A stretch of DNA of 64,000 nt from Paracoccus zhejiangensis (GTDB lineage Bacteria; Pseudomonadota; Alphaproteobacteria; Rhodobacterales; Rhodobacteraceae), in assembly GCF_002847445.1 (NCBI RefSeq), contig NZ_CP025430.1, forward strand, positions 3,840,501-3,904,500, in the 5' to 3' direction. The notes beneath the pieces are model-generated. The model was not told where the DNA came from and did no database searches. It worked only from the letters and a program-made list of their open reading frames with translations. Both the position numbers and the translations under genes were made by a program. Below, piece by piece: positions 1 through 8,479 of the stretch. Numbering within the stretch: position 1 is the first letter of the stretch; each line of letters starts with the position of its first letter.

Positions 1-521
1 TCGTAATTATGGGTCGAGACCGGAAAGACCATACCCATGTTGAAGATCTGGCCGCGCGCCCGGAAGTCCTCGATCACCGGCTTCAGCGCGGCGGCCGAGA
101 CCGGGTGTTCGGGCTTGCCATCTGCACCGACCGGGATCGCCGGCTTCATCGCCGCCCAGACCTCGTTGCTGACGGTGATGGCATTGCCGTTCAGGTCCAT
201 CGAGAAGGGGGTGACGATATGCGCCTTGGTGCCATAGCCGATGGTCGCGGCCAGCGGCTGCCCGGCCAGCATATGCGCGCCGTCAAGCTCGCCCGAGATT
301 ACCCGGTCCAGCAGCACCTTCCAGTTGGCCTGCGGCTCTAGCGTCACATACAGCCCCTCGTCCTCGAAGAAATGCTTCTCATAGGCGATGGCGAGGGGCG
401 CCATGTCGGTCAGCTTGATGAAGCCGAGGGTCAGTTCGTCCTTCTCGACCTCCAGCATCTCGGCCAGCGCGGGGCTGGCAAGGGCAGTGCTGGCGAGAAG
501 GATCGTGGCGAAGCGTGTCAT
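1..521 (-). CDS. nrtA: Nitrate-type ABC transporter substrate-binding protein (NrtA-like), 3' part outside window
   Basis: Partial gene running off the left edge; 173 codons are visible. It starts with a Sec signal peptide (basic MTRF, hydrophobic core, Ala-rich cleavage region ending near residue 21). The mature protein continues with the NMT1/CmpA/NrtA fold signature: [18 protein letters not shown] near residues 33-50 and [19 protein letters not shown] near 79-97. These resemble the nitrate-binding periplasmic proteins that feed an NrtBC permease/ATPase. NasS and NasT lie just upstream on the same strand, with a leader terminator between, which supports nitrate or nitrite uptake for assimilation. 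A cyanate- or bicarbonate-binding relative cannot be excluded from the visible part. Confidence 0.82.
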   Translation of the reverse strand, partial: MTRFATILLASTALASPALAEMLEVEKDELTLGFIKLTDMAPLAIAYEKHFFEDEGLYVTLEPQANWKVLLDRVISGELDGAHMLAGQPLAATIGYGTKAHIVTPFSMDLNGNAITVSNEVWAAMKPAIPVGADGKPEHPVSAAALKPVIEDFRARGQIFNMGMVFPVSTHNY

Positions 522-545
522 GTCTGTTCCCATCCTGATGGGCCT

Positions 546-612
546 AAAAAAGAAGCCGCCGAACCTTTGGCCGCGCGTAAGGGGGAGGAACGCGGTCAGG
601 GATCGGCGGCTT
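546..612 (-). terminator. Leader intrinsic terminator ahead of nrtA (NasT antitermination target)
   Basis: Read on the minus strand, a GC-rich stem (arms 600-612 and 553-565, 13 bp with one mismatch) is followed at once by a T-rich run (546-552), 25-30 bases before the nrtA start codon. A terminator upstream of a coding sequence, downstream of nasT-nasS, is the arrangement known for NasT-controlled transcription antitermination of nas operons. The hairpin and U-run are seen directly; the regulatory role is inferred from family knowledge. Confidence 0.8.
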
Positions 613-621
613 TGCCTATGG

Positions 622-659
622 CCCCGGTCGATGGGGTCGGGCGGAACGGCGCTGTTCCG
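622..659 (-). promoter_or_regulatory. ANTAR (NasT) RNA recognition hairpins in the nrtA leader
   Basis: In the minus-strand transcript, CGGAAC-AGCGCC-GTTCCG (659-642) forms a perfect 6-bp stem with a hexanucleotide loop carrying A at position 1 and G at position 4. This is the consensus recognised by ANTAR-domain antiterminators. A second hairpin follows after 5 nt (636-622, CCCC/GGGG). Its loop also has A1 and G4 but is 7 nt, so it may contain a bulge. The terminator stem lies further downstream. The first hairpin is clear; the second is less certain. Confidence 0.72.
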
Positions 660-747
660 TTACCCTGACAGTGCGGGCGGCAGCGCGAATCGCCAAGCGG
701 CCGGCAAGGGGTGAATGCTGCGGTGCAGCGAATTGCCCGAAATCTGG

Positions 748-1899
748 TCAGTTATCGGCGGAAGGATCAAAAATCAGGCCGTCGAAGAACCGATTCTCGG
801 ACAGAATCAGTGAGGCGCGGGTCGCACCCACGGCTTGCGGTACCGGGCAGGCGCCTTCCAGTTTGGACGAGGCGGCGGGCAGAATCGCCAGATCGGCGAG
901 GTGCTGGCGGTAAAGATCGCTGCGCCAGATCGCCTGCGCCGCCTCGGCGGCGCGGCGTAGGTCGAGGCCAAAGCGCCGGGCCATGCGGCCCGCGATCCAT
1001 GCCGCCTGCGACCGCCAGGGGAAGTTCGCCGCGCCGTGATGAAACTCGAGCAGCGCGGGTGCGCGGATCAGCTCGCCACCGCGCCGGGTCAGCAATTGCC
1101 CGGTCAGCGCCCGGTCGATGATTTCGGGATCAACGCCGAGGCGGTCGGGTTCGGAGAGAATTTCGGAGGCGAGCGGCGCGTTCTGCGGCAGGGACAGCCA
1201 TTGCCCGGCCCGCCAGACCGCCCGCATCAGCCGGCCAGTAAGATCGGCGTTCTCCTCGGCCCAGCCCGCACGGACGGCCAGCACCTTTTCGGGCGCCTGC
1301 GACCAGATCGCGGCACCGGGCAGGATCAGTTCCGCCGCACCCAGCTCCACCGCCTGCGAACCCCAGGGCTCGCCCACGCAGAAGGCCTCGATATCGCCCG
1401 CGCCGATGGCCGCGGCCATGTCAGGGGGCGGGACGGTGGCCAGCGTCACCTGCGGGCCGAGCCAGTAGCCCAGCAATTCGGCATGCATCGAGAAGGGGAA
1501 GGGGACGCCAAGGCGCAGACCGTCGGGGCGGGCGGAGCGCAGGGCCTGACTGGTCGCAACGGCATCGCCGAAGCCGAGATCGGGCCCCGCCGCGCGCATG
1601 TCGCGGGCGAGGTCGGGCGAAACGCCCACCACTTGCCCGTTCATCGATAGCACCATCAGCGTCTCGACCCCCGGGCCGGCCCCGCCCAGCCCCAGCGCGC
1701 GGGCGACCGGCATGGGTGACAGCATATGCGCGGCCTGCACTCGGCCCAGATCCAGGAGGTCGCGCAGCATCGACCAGTTGCCGGCGCGGTGCAGCACCAG
1801 GTCCAGCCGTTCCTGCGCGGCAAAGCCCATGTCGCGGGCGACGATCAGCGGCGCGGCATCGACCAGCGGCATGAAGCCGATCTCCAGCGCCGGGGTCAC
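748..1899 (-). CDS. nasS: NasS, cytoplasmic nitrate/nitrite sensor of the NasS-NasT system
   Basis: 383 aa of the NrtA/CmpA substrate-binding family but without a signal peptide: the protein begins MTPALEIGFMPLVDAAPLIV, already inside the fold. The hallmark block (GNWSMLRDLLDLGRVQAAHML, with PFPFSMHAELLGYW further on) matches NrtA-like ligand-binding lobes. In characterised nas systems such a leaderless paralogue, encoded next to NasT, holds NasT inactive until nitrate or nitrite binds. Its ATG overlaps the nasT stop (ATGA), so the two are translationally coupled. The C-terminal 40 residues have no recognisable motif. The nrtA leader lies directly downstream. Confidence 0.85.
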   Translation of the reverse strand: MTPALEIGFMPLVDAAPLIVARDMGFAAQERLDLVLHRAGNWSMLRDLLDLGRVQAAHMLSPMPVARALGLGGAGPGVETLMVLSMNGQVVGVSPDLARDMRAAGPDLGFGDAVATSQALRSARPDGLRLGVPFPFSMHAELLGYWLGPQVTLATVPPPDMAAAIGAGDIEAFCVGEPWGSQAVELGAAELILPGAAIWSQAPEKVLAVRAGWAEENADLTGRLMRAVWRAGQWLSLPQNAPLASEILSEPDRLGVDPEIIDRALTGQLLTRRGGELIRAPALLEFHHGAANFPWRSQAAWIAGRMARRFGLDLRRAAEAAQAIWRSDLYRQHLADLAILPAASSKLEGACPVPQAVGATRASLILSENRFFDGLIFDPSADN

Positions 1900-2480
1900 T
1901 GCAAAAGTTCCGAGGCGGTGACGATGGCGGCAGCCACGTCGGCGATCTTGCGGCCCCGCTCCATCGCCGCACGGCGCATCAGCGCATAGGCCTCGTCCTC
2001 GGAAATGCCGCGCGCGCGCATGAGGACGCCCTTGGCGCGGTCGATGATCTTGCGCTGTTCCAGCGCGGCGCGGGTTGCGTCAAGCTCGGTCCGCAGCTTC
2101 TGGAACATGTGGAACCGCGCCAGCGCGGCGTCCAGCACGGCGCGGATGCGATCGGGCCGGATGCCATCGACGACATAGGCGGAAACTCCGGCCTCGACGG
2201 CGGCACGGGTCAGGGCCGGATCGCTGCGATCGACGAACATGGCGACCGGCCGGTCGGCGGGCGAGGAGGCCAGCGTCAGTTCTTCCAGCGCATCGCGCGA
2301 GGGGTTGGCGAGGTCGATCAGCACCAGATCCGGGCCAAGCTCCTTGATCCGGCTGGCAAGGCGGGAATCCGAGGGCAGGACCATCACCTCGGTCTCGCCG
2401 GCCTGGCGCAGGGCATCGGTCAGCATGTCGGCCCGGGCGGGGTCGTGCTGGATGACAAGTATGCGCAGCGGCTGGGTCAT
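1896..2480 (-). CDS. nasT: NasT, ANTAR-domain response-regulator-like transcription antiterminator
   Basis: 194 aa from the ATG of MTQPLRILVIQ; a 14-residue upstream extension in the same frame lacks receiver-like sequence. Residues 1-115 are a receiver-like domain (ILVIQHDPARADML, DLVLIDLANPSRD). The C-terminal third is an ANTAR domain: a coiled segment, then RKIIDRAKGVLMRARGISED and an ALMRRAAMERGRKIADVA helix. This is the NasT/AmiR layout. NasT binds paired hexaloop hairpins in nascent leader RNA and prevents termination. Such hairpins and a terminator stand ahead of nrtA, so the target is in the same cluster. The adjacent nasS supplies the inhibitory sensor. Confidence 0.88.
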   Translation of the reverse strand: MTQPLRILVIQHDPARADMLTDALRQAGETEVMVLPSDSRLASRIKELGPDLVLIDLANPSRDALEELTLASSPADRPVAMFVDRSDPALTRAAVEAGVSAYVVDGIRPDRIRAVLDAALARFHMFQKLRTELDATRAALEQRKIIDRAKGVLMRARGISEDEAYALMRRAAMERGRKIADVAAAIVTASELLQ

Positions 2481-2600
2481 GGCGCCAGAACGGTCCCTTG
2501 CGGTTGCAAGGTCAAGCATCACTGCAGGGCAGGATGCGGCGATGCAGCAAAATCATTCGTCTCCGGCCGCGTTTGCCGGGAAAACGGGCAGGGTTGGAAC

Positions 2601-2625
2601 GGGCCGCGCCGATCCGGCGCGGCCC
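2601..2625 (-). terminator. Possible terminator after the formate dehydrogenase operon
   Basis: A perfect 10-bp GC-only stem (2601-2610 with 2616-2625, loop gatcc) begins 7 bp past the alpha-subunit stop codon. There is no U-tract on the minus strand, so it may only stabilise the mRNA 3' end or act with Rho. Confidence 0.4.
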
Positions 2626-2631
2626 CGTGGG

Positions 2632-5421
2632 CTATTCCGCCGCCGCCGGGTGCAGGGGTTCGACCCGGACGGCCGAGAACTTGAACTCGGGGATCTTGCC
2701 ATAGGGATCGACCGCCGGGTTGGTCAGGATGTTCGCCGCCGCCTCGACATAGGCGAAGGGAACGAAGACCATGTCCTCGGCCACCGCGCGGTCGGCGCGG
2801 GCCATGATGGTGATGCTGCCCCGGCGCGTGGTCAGGCGGATCAATTCGCCCGGCTCGACCCCCAGCCGGCGCAGGGTCTTCGGGTGCAGCGAGGCATTGG
2901 CCTCGGGTTCGACCCCGTCCAGAACCTTGGAGCGCCGGGTCATCGAGCCGGTATGCCAATGTTCGAGCTGCCGGCCCGTGGTCATGATCATCGGGAACTC
3001 GGCATCCGGCACCTCGTCCGGCGGCAGCACGGCGGCGGGGGTGAACTTGGCCCGGCCACCGGCACGCGGGAAGCCATCGCCAAAGACCACCGCCTGGCCC
3101 GGATCCTCGGGCGAGAGCGAGGGATAGGTGACGGTCTGCGTCTTCAGTCGGTCCCAGGTGATGTTGTCGAGGGACGGCATGGTCGCCGCCATCTCGTCAT
3201 AGACCTGCGAGACATCGGTATAGGTCCAGTTCAGCCCCAGCCGCTGCGCCAGTTCGACGGTGACGCGCCAATCCTCGCGCGCCTCGCCGGGCGGCGGAAG
3301 GGCCGGGCGGACGCGCTGGACCTGCCGGTTGGTGTTGCTGACCGTGCCGTTCTTTTCATAGAGCGCCGAGGCCGGCAGGATCACATCGGCATAGTTCGCC
3401 GTCTCGGTCAGGAAGATGTCCTGCACCACCAGATGTTCCAGCCGCGCCAGTGCCGCGCGGGCATGGTCGAGGTCGGGGTCGGACATGGCCGGGTTCTCGC
3501 CCTGGATATACATGCCCTTGATGTTGCGCTCGTAGACCTGATCGATGATCTCGGTCACGGTCAGGCCGCGCTTGTCCGACCAGTCCTCGGCCCAGCCCTC
3601 CTGATCGCCCCAGATGCCGATGACATGGTCGCGATAGGTGGTGTTCTCGACCGGGCGGTAATCGGGCAGGAACATCGGGATCAACCCGGCATCCGAGGCG
3701 CCCTGCACGTTGTTCTGGCCGCGCAGCGGGTGCAGCCCGGTCCCCGGCCGCCCGACCTGTCCGCACATCAGCGCAAGGCTGATGAGGCAGCGGGAATTGT
3801 CGGTGCCGTGGATATGCTGGGAAACCCCCATCCCCCAGAAGATCATCGCCGCCTTGGCGCCGGCGAAGGTGCGGGCCACGTCGCGCAGTACCTCGGGTTC
3901 GATGCCGCAGATCTCGGCCATGGCCTCGGGCGAGAAGCCCTTCAGGTGCTCCTTTTCGGCCTCCCAGTTCTCGGTATAGGCTTGGATATACTGCTCGTCA
4001 TACAGCCCCTCCTCGACGATCACATGCATGATCGCGTTCAGCATCGACACGTCGGCGCCGGGACGGAATTGCAGCATGTGGCTGGCATGGCGTCGCAGCC
4101 CGACGCCGCGCGGGTCCATGACGATCAGCTTGCCGCCGCGCTTGGTGAACTGCTTGAAGAAGGTCGCGGCGACGGGGTGGTTCTCGACCGGGTTCGCGCC
4201 GATGACGATGGCGACATCGGCATTCTCGATCTCGTTGAAGGTCGCCGTGACCGCGCCCGAGCCGACATTCTCGATCAGTGCCGCGACCGAGGAGGCGTGA
4301 CACAGCCGGGTGCAGTGATCGACATTGTTGTGACGGAAGGCCTGCCGGATCAGCTTCTGAAACAGATAGGCTTCCTCGTTGGTGCACTTGGCGCTGCCAA
4401 AGCCAGCAACCGCCCGCCCGCCATGGGCCTGACGCAGCTTCGCCAGCCCGCCGGCGGCAAAGGCCATGGCCTCGTCCCAGTCCGCCTCGCGGAAATGCGT
4501 CTGCCAGTTCAGCGGGTCGACGTTCAGCCCCTTTTCCGGCGCATCGGCGCGGCGGATCAGCGGCTTGGTCAGCCGGTGGCCGTGGTGGATATAGTCATAG
4601 CCAAAGCGGCCCTTGACGCAGAGCCGGTTCTCGTTGGCCGGGCCGTTCAGGCCCTGCACATATCTCACCTCGCCATCCTTGACCTTCAGGCTCAGCTTGC
4701 AGCCGACGCCGCAGAAGGGGCAGACGGTTTCGGTCTCGCTGTCGAAATCGGCGCGGTCGCCCACCTGTTCGGCGTTCAGCACGCTCGCCGGCATCAGCGC
4801 GCCGGTGGGGCAGGCCTGCACGCATTCGCCGCAGGCGACGCAGGTCGAATCCCCCATCGGGTCGTCCATGTCGAAGACCGGATAGGCATGGTGGCCACGG
4901 AAGGCCATGCCGATCACGTCATTCACCTGCACCTCGCGGCAGGCGCGGACGCAAAGCCCGCACTGGATGCAGGCGTCGAGGTTCACCGTCATCGCCACGT
5001 GGCTGGCATCGGTGGGCGGCACGGCAGCAGCGTTCATCTTGGGAAAGCGGCTGGTCTCGATGCCGTTTTCCGCCGCCATCTCCCAGAAGGGCGCCGCCTT
5101 GTCATGCGAGATGTCATGCGGCGGCTGGTCGGTCAGCAGAAGCTCCATCACCATCCGGCGCGAGGCTTGCGCCCGGTCGCTGGCGGTCTTGACCACCATG
5201 CCGGCGGTCGGCGTGCGGATGCACGAGGCGGCCAGCGTGCGCTCGCCCTCGATCTCGACCATGCAGGCGCGGCAATTGCCGTCGGGGCGATAGCCGGGGG
5301 CGGGTTTCAGGCAGAGATGCGGGATCTTCAGCCCGCGGCCATTTGCGACCTCCCAGATGGTCTGGCCGGGTTCGGCGGTGACGTCCTGCCCGTCGAGGGT
5401 GAAACGGATGGCTTCGGTCAT
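2632..5421 (-). CDS. fdhF: NAD-dependent formate dehydrogenase, alpha subunit (bis-MGD, multi-FeS)
   Basis: 929 aa. Order of domains: an N-terminal [2Fe-2S] ferredoxin-like domain (Cys ligands around residues 37-67, CRAC motif); two [4Fe-4S] clusters (CIQCGLCVRACREVQ and CVACGECVQACPTGAL); a molybdopterin oxidoreductase N-terminal cluster CPFCGVGCKL; and the bis-MGD catalytic domain. The probable metal-ligating Cys is in HCTRLCHASS, so this is a Cys- not Sec-type enzyme. The molydopterin dinucleotide-binding domain closes the protein. It oxidises formate to CO2 and passes electrons to the beta subunit and NAD+ in the cytoplasm. It starts 1 bp after the beta-subunit stop. The organisation (single alpha plus fused beta) resembles the two-subunit FDH1 of methylotrophs rather than FdsGBA. 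The metal (Mo or W) cannot be read from sequence. Confidence 0.9.
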   Translation of the reverse strand: MTEAIRFTLDGQDVTAEPGQTIWEVANGRGLKIPHLCLKPAPGYRPDGNCRACMVEIEGERTLAASCIRTPTAGMVVKTASDRAQASRRMVMELLLTDQPPHDISHDKAAPFWEMAAENGIETSRFPKMNAAAVPPTDASHVAMTVNLDACIQCGLCVRACREVQVNDVIGMAFRGHHAYPVFDMDDPMGDSTCVACGECVQACPTGALMPASVLNAEQVGDRADFDSETETVCPFCGVGCKLSLKVKDGEVRYVQGLNGPANENRLCVKGRFGYDYIHHGHRLTKPLIRRADAPEKGLNVDPLNWQTHFREADWDEAMAFAAGGLAKLRQAHGGRAVAGFGSAKCTNEEAYLFQKLIRQAFRHNNVDHCTRLCHASSVAALIENVGSGAVTATFNEIENADVAIVIGANPVENHPVAATFFKQFTKRGGKLIVMDPRGVGLRRHASHMLQFRPGADVSMLNAIMHVIVEEGLYDEQYIQAYTENWEAEKEHLKGFSPEAMAEICGIEPEVLRDVARTFAGAKAAMIFWGMGVSQHIHGTDNSRCLISLALMCGQVGRPGTGLHPLRGQNNVQGASDAGLIPMFLPDYRPVENTTYRDHVIGIWGDQEGWAEDWSDKRGLTVTEIIDQVYERNIKGMYIQGENPAMSDPDLDHARAALARLEHLVVQDIFLTETANYADVILPASALYEKNGTVSNTNRQVQRVRPALPPPGEAREDWRVTVELAQRLGLNWTYTDVSQVYDEMAATMPSLDNITWDRLKTQTVTYPSLSPEDPGQAVVFGDGFPRAGGRAKFTPAAVLPPDEVPDAEFPMIMTTGRQLEHWHTGSMTRRSKVLDGVEPEANASLHPKTLRRLGVEPGELIRLTTRRGSITIMARADRAVAEDMVFVPFAYVEAAANILTNPAVDPYGKIPEFKFSAVRVEPLHPAAAE

Positions 5422-5422
5422 G

Positions 5423-7108
5423 TCACACCTCGTCCGGGAAATGTTTCATCGTCAGCAGGAAGGGGTTCGGCGCCGCCTGCCCAAGCCCGCAGATGCTGGC
5501 ATCGATCATCACCGCCGCCAGTTCCTTCAGCAGCGGCTGGTCCCAGTGATCGGCCTGCATCAGCTTCACCGCCTTCTCGCAGCCGACCCGGCAAGGGGTG
5601 CATTGGCCGCAGCTTTCATCCTCGAAGAAGCGCAGCATGTTCAGCGCCGCCGCCCTTGCGCTGTCCTGGTCGGACAGAACCACCACGGCGGCCGAGCCGA
5701 TGAAGCTGCCATGCGGTTGCAGCATGTCGAAATCCATCGGGATATCCGCCATGCTGGCCGGCAGAAGCCCCGAAGACGGCCCGCCCGGCTGATAGGCCTT
5801 GAAGCGATGCCCCTCGGCCATGCCGCCCGCTGCCGCGATGATGTCGGTGATGGTCGAGCCTGCCGGCAGCAGGTAGACACCGGGCTGTGCCACGCGGCCC
5901 GAGACGGAAAAGCTGCGCAGCCCCTTGCGACCGTTCTTCTCGGTGCCGTTCAGCACCTCCGGCCCCTCGCGGCAGATGCGGGCGATCCAGTAGAGCGTTT
6001 CGACATTATGAACCAGCGTTGGCCGGTCGAAGATGCCAACCTGCGCGACGAAGGGCGGGCGGTTCCGGGGGATGCCGCGCTTGCCCTCGATCGATTCGAT
6101 CATGGCGCTTTCCTCGCCGCAGATATAGGCGCCGGCGCCCCGGCGCAGGTCGATATAGCCGGGCGCAGCGATACCCGCAGCTTCCAGCGCAGCGATCTCG
6201 CGGCGCAGGATCTCCAGCACCGCCGGGTATTCGTCGCGCATGTAGAGATAGACGCGCTCGGCCTCGACCGCCCAAGCGGCGATCAGCATCCCTTCGAGGA
6301 AGAGATGCGGCGTGCGTTCAAGGTAATGGCGGTCCTTGATCGTCCCCGGCTCACCCTCGTCGCCATTCACCGCCATCAGCCGGGGGCCGGGATTGGCGCG
6401 GACGAAGCCCCATTTCTTGCCCGAGGGGAAACCCGCGCCACCGAGGCCGCGCAGCCCGGCATCCAGCAGGCTCTGCTGCACCTCTTCCCAGTTTCCACCC
6501 TTGCGCAACCGCTCGAGCGCCGTATAGCCGCCGCCGACGCGATAGGTGTCGAGCGGTTCGTAATCCGGGATATGGGCATGGGTGTCACCCGCCGCGATGG
6601 CGGCGTGGACCTTGTCGGGCGTGGCATGGTCGATATGGTTGTGGCCCAGTTCCAGCACCGGCGCGGTGTCGCAGCGGCCCATGCAGGGCGCCCGCAACAC
6701 GCGGACCTCGGCCGGATCAAGCCCGCCCTCCAGTGCCGCGCGCAGGGCCTCGGCCCCCGCCAACTCGCAGCTGAGGCTGTCGCAGACGCGGATGGTCAGG
6801 GCGGGCGGCGGGGTCTCGCCCTCTTTCACCACGTCGAAATGGGCATAGAAGGTGGCGACCTCGTAGACCTCGGCCATCGCCAGCCGCATCTCGTCGGCCA
6901 AGGCGCGCAGGTGGCCGGAGGAGAGGCAGCCGTAGCTGTCCTGAACCCGGTGCAGATACTCGATCAGCAGGTCGCGGCGGCGCGGGCCATCGCCCAGCAG
7001 CGCCCGCACCTCGGCCAAGGCATGATCGTCGAGCTGCCGGCCCTTCGGCGTGTGCCGCCCCTTGCCGCGACCGGATTTCCAGACGCCCTTCGGTTGGTCC
7101 AAAGCCAT
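5423..7108 (-). CDS. Formate dehydrogenase beta subunit, NuoE-NuoF fusion (NADH-forming diaphorase)
   Basis: 561 aa from ATG 7108, chosen because GGGGGGAAG lies just upstream; the frame stays open another 56 codons without likely coding character. Residues 15-140 are a NuoE/FdsG-like thioredoxin-fold [2Fe-2S] domain with CDSLSC and CMGRC ligands. The rest is NuoF/FdsB: GLRGLGGAGFPSGKKW (FMN/NADH binding), GDEGEPGTIKDR, GAGAYICGEESAMIESIEG, and the [4Fe-4S] motif CGQCTPCRVGC with a later Cys in ICGLGQ. In other organisms these are separate proteins; here they are one polypeptide. It takes electrons from the alpha subunit and reduces NAD+. Together with alpha it forms a two-gene operon. Confidence 0.9.
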   Translation of the reverse strand: MALDQPKGVWKSGRGKGRHTPKGRQLDDHALAEVRALLGDGPRRRDLLIEYLHRVQDSYGCLSSGHLRALADEMRLAMAEVYEVATFYAHFDVVKEGETPPPALTIRVCDSLSCELAGAEALRAALEGGLDPAEVRVLRAPCMGRCDTAPVLELGHNHIDHATPDKVHAAIAAGDTHAHIPDYEPLDTYRVGGGYTALERLRKGGNWEEVQQSLLDAGLRGLGGAGFPSGKKWGFVRANPGPRLMAVNGDEGEPGTIKDRHYLERTPHLFLEGMLIAAWAVEAERVYLYMRDEYPAVLEILRREIAALEAAGIAAPGYIDLRRGAGAYICGEESAMIESIEGKRGIPRNRPPFVAQVGIFDRPTLVHNVETLYWIARICREGPEVLNGTEKNGRKGLRSFSVSGRVAQPGVYLLPAGSTITDIIAAAGGMAEGHRFKAYQPGGPSSGLLPASMADIPMDFDMLQPHGSFIGSAAVVVLSDQDSARAAALNMLRFFEDESCGQCTPCRVGCEKAVKLMQADHWDQPLLKELAAVMIDASICGLGQAAPNPFLLTMKHFPDEV

Positions 7109-7380
7109 TCTTCCCCCCTCGCTGGCCAGCGCCTCCCGCGCCGGCTGGCATATGAGCATCTGATCACCATGGCCGCCGCGCGTCCAGCCCGGGGCGGTAC
7201 CCGAAGCCGTGATCGCGGACACCCTTTCGCAGAACCACGCCCGCAAGGCGCGCGTGGGCTTGTTCGGCATCACCATCAGGCCCGCTCGGCGGAATGGACC
7301 GTTCAGATGCGACCGTTGCGGGCGGCAAGCGGCAGGGGATCGGCGGGGGCCGGTTGTCAGAACTTAAGGGAAATAATATT

Positions 7381-8403
7381 TCACCTGCGTGAACTGATCA
7401 AGCCCATGATCGACTTGGTCGCATCAAGGATCGGCGTGGCGATGGCATCGGCGCGGTTGGCCCCGTCGCCCAGGATGCGGTCGATCTCGGCGGGGTCGGC
7501 CATGAACTGGTTCATCCGCGTGGTGATCGGCGACAGGGCGGCCACGGCGACCTCGGCCAGCGCCGGCTTGAACGCGCCAAAACCCTGACCCTCGAACCGG
7601 GCCAGCACCTGGTCCGGCGTCTCGTCCGACAGCGCGGCATAGATGTTGACCAGATTGCGCGCCTCGGGCCGGTCCTTCAGCCCGTCCATGTTGCCCGGCA
7701 GCGGCTCGGCATCGGTGCGGGCCTTGCGGATCTTCTGGGCGATGGCATCGGCATCGTCGGTCAGGTTGATGCGGCTCGCATCCGAGGGGTCGGATTTCGA
7801 CATCTTCTTCGAACCATCGCGCAGCGACATGACGCGCGTGGCCACCCCCTCGATCAGCGGTTCGGTGATCGGAAAGAAGTCGCTGCCGTAGTCGTGGTTG
7901 AACTTGGCCGCGATGTCGCGGGTCAGTTCCAGATGCTGCTTCTGGTCATCGCCCACTGGAACCGCGGTGGCGTGATAGGTCAGGATGTCGGCGGCCATCA
8001 GCGCCGGATAGGCCAGAAGGCCAAGACTGGCATTCTCGCTGTTCTTGCCGGCCTTGTCCTTGAACTGGGTCATCCGGTACATCCAGCCGACCCGCGCCAC
8101 AGTGTTGAACAGCCACGCCATTTCCGCATGGGCCGAGACCTGGCTCTGGTTGAAGAGGATCGAGCGCGCGGGATCGACGCCCGCCGCCATGAAGGCCGCC
8201 GCCGCCTCGCGGGTCTGGTGGCGCAGGGTTTCAGGTTCCTGCCAGACGGTGATCGCGTGCAGGTCGACGACGCAATAGATCGTCTCGATCCCGGTTTCCT
8301 GCAGCGAGACGAAACGCTTCAGCGCGCCGAGGTAATTCCCCAGCGTCAAACCACCCGAGGGCTGGATGCCGGAGAAGATGCGGGGCGTATGGGTCGTGGT
8401 CAT
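7381..8403 (-). CDS. trpS: Tryptophanyl-tRNA synthetase
   Basis: 340 aa, a normal length for bacterial TrpRS. Class I signatures are clear: [19 protein letters not shown] near the N-terminus (the HIGH-like TLGN) and [10 protein letters not shown] (KMSKS loop). [17 protein letters not shown] and the [13 protein letters not shown] block are typical of the family. It charges tRNA-Trp in the cytoplasm. The gene stands alone, with 272 bp separating it from the formate dehydrogenase operon downstream, and is divergent from the rhomboid-like gene. The 76 bp between the two starts must hold both promoters. Confidence 0.95.
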   Translation of the reverse strand: MTTTHTPRIFSGIQPSGGLTLGNYLGALKRFVSLQETGIETIYCVVDLHAITVWQEPETLRHQTREAAAAFMAAGVDPARSILFNQSQVSAHAEMAWLFNTVARVGWMYRMTQFKDKAGKNSENASLGLLAYPALMAADILTYHATAVPVGDDQKQHLELTRDIAAKFNHDYGSDFFPITEPLIEGVATRVMSLRDGSKKMSKSDPSDASRINLTDDADAIAQKIRKARTDAEPLPGNMDGLKDRPEARNLVNIYAALSDETPDQVLARFEGQGFGAFKPALAEVAVAALSPITTRMNQFMADPAEIDRILGDGANRADAIATPILDATKSIMGLISSRR

Positions 8404-8479
8404 GGCTCAAGCCTGCTTGGAATTCGCTTCGCTTTCGCTTAGCCCTTGCCCGCCGGCTTCGCAACCACGGGAGAGTTCC

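Noticed and set aside
2239..7588. Very long plus-strand open frames (over 700 codons) opposite the formate dehydrogenase genes
   Set aside because: They are antisense shadows caused by high GC and strong codon bias; the products are His/Arg/Gly-rich without domains, while the minus strand encodes clear enzyme domains.
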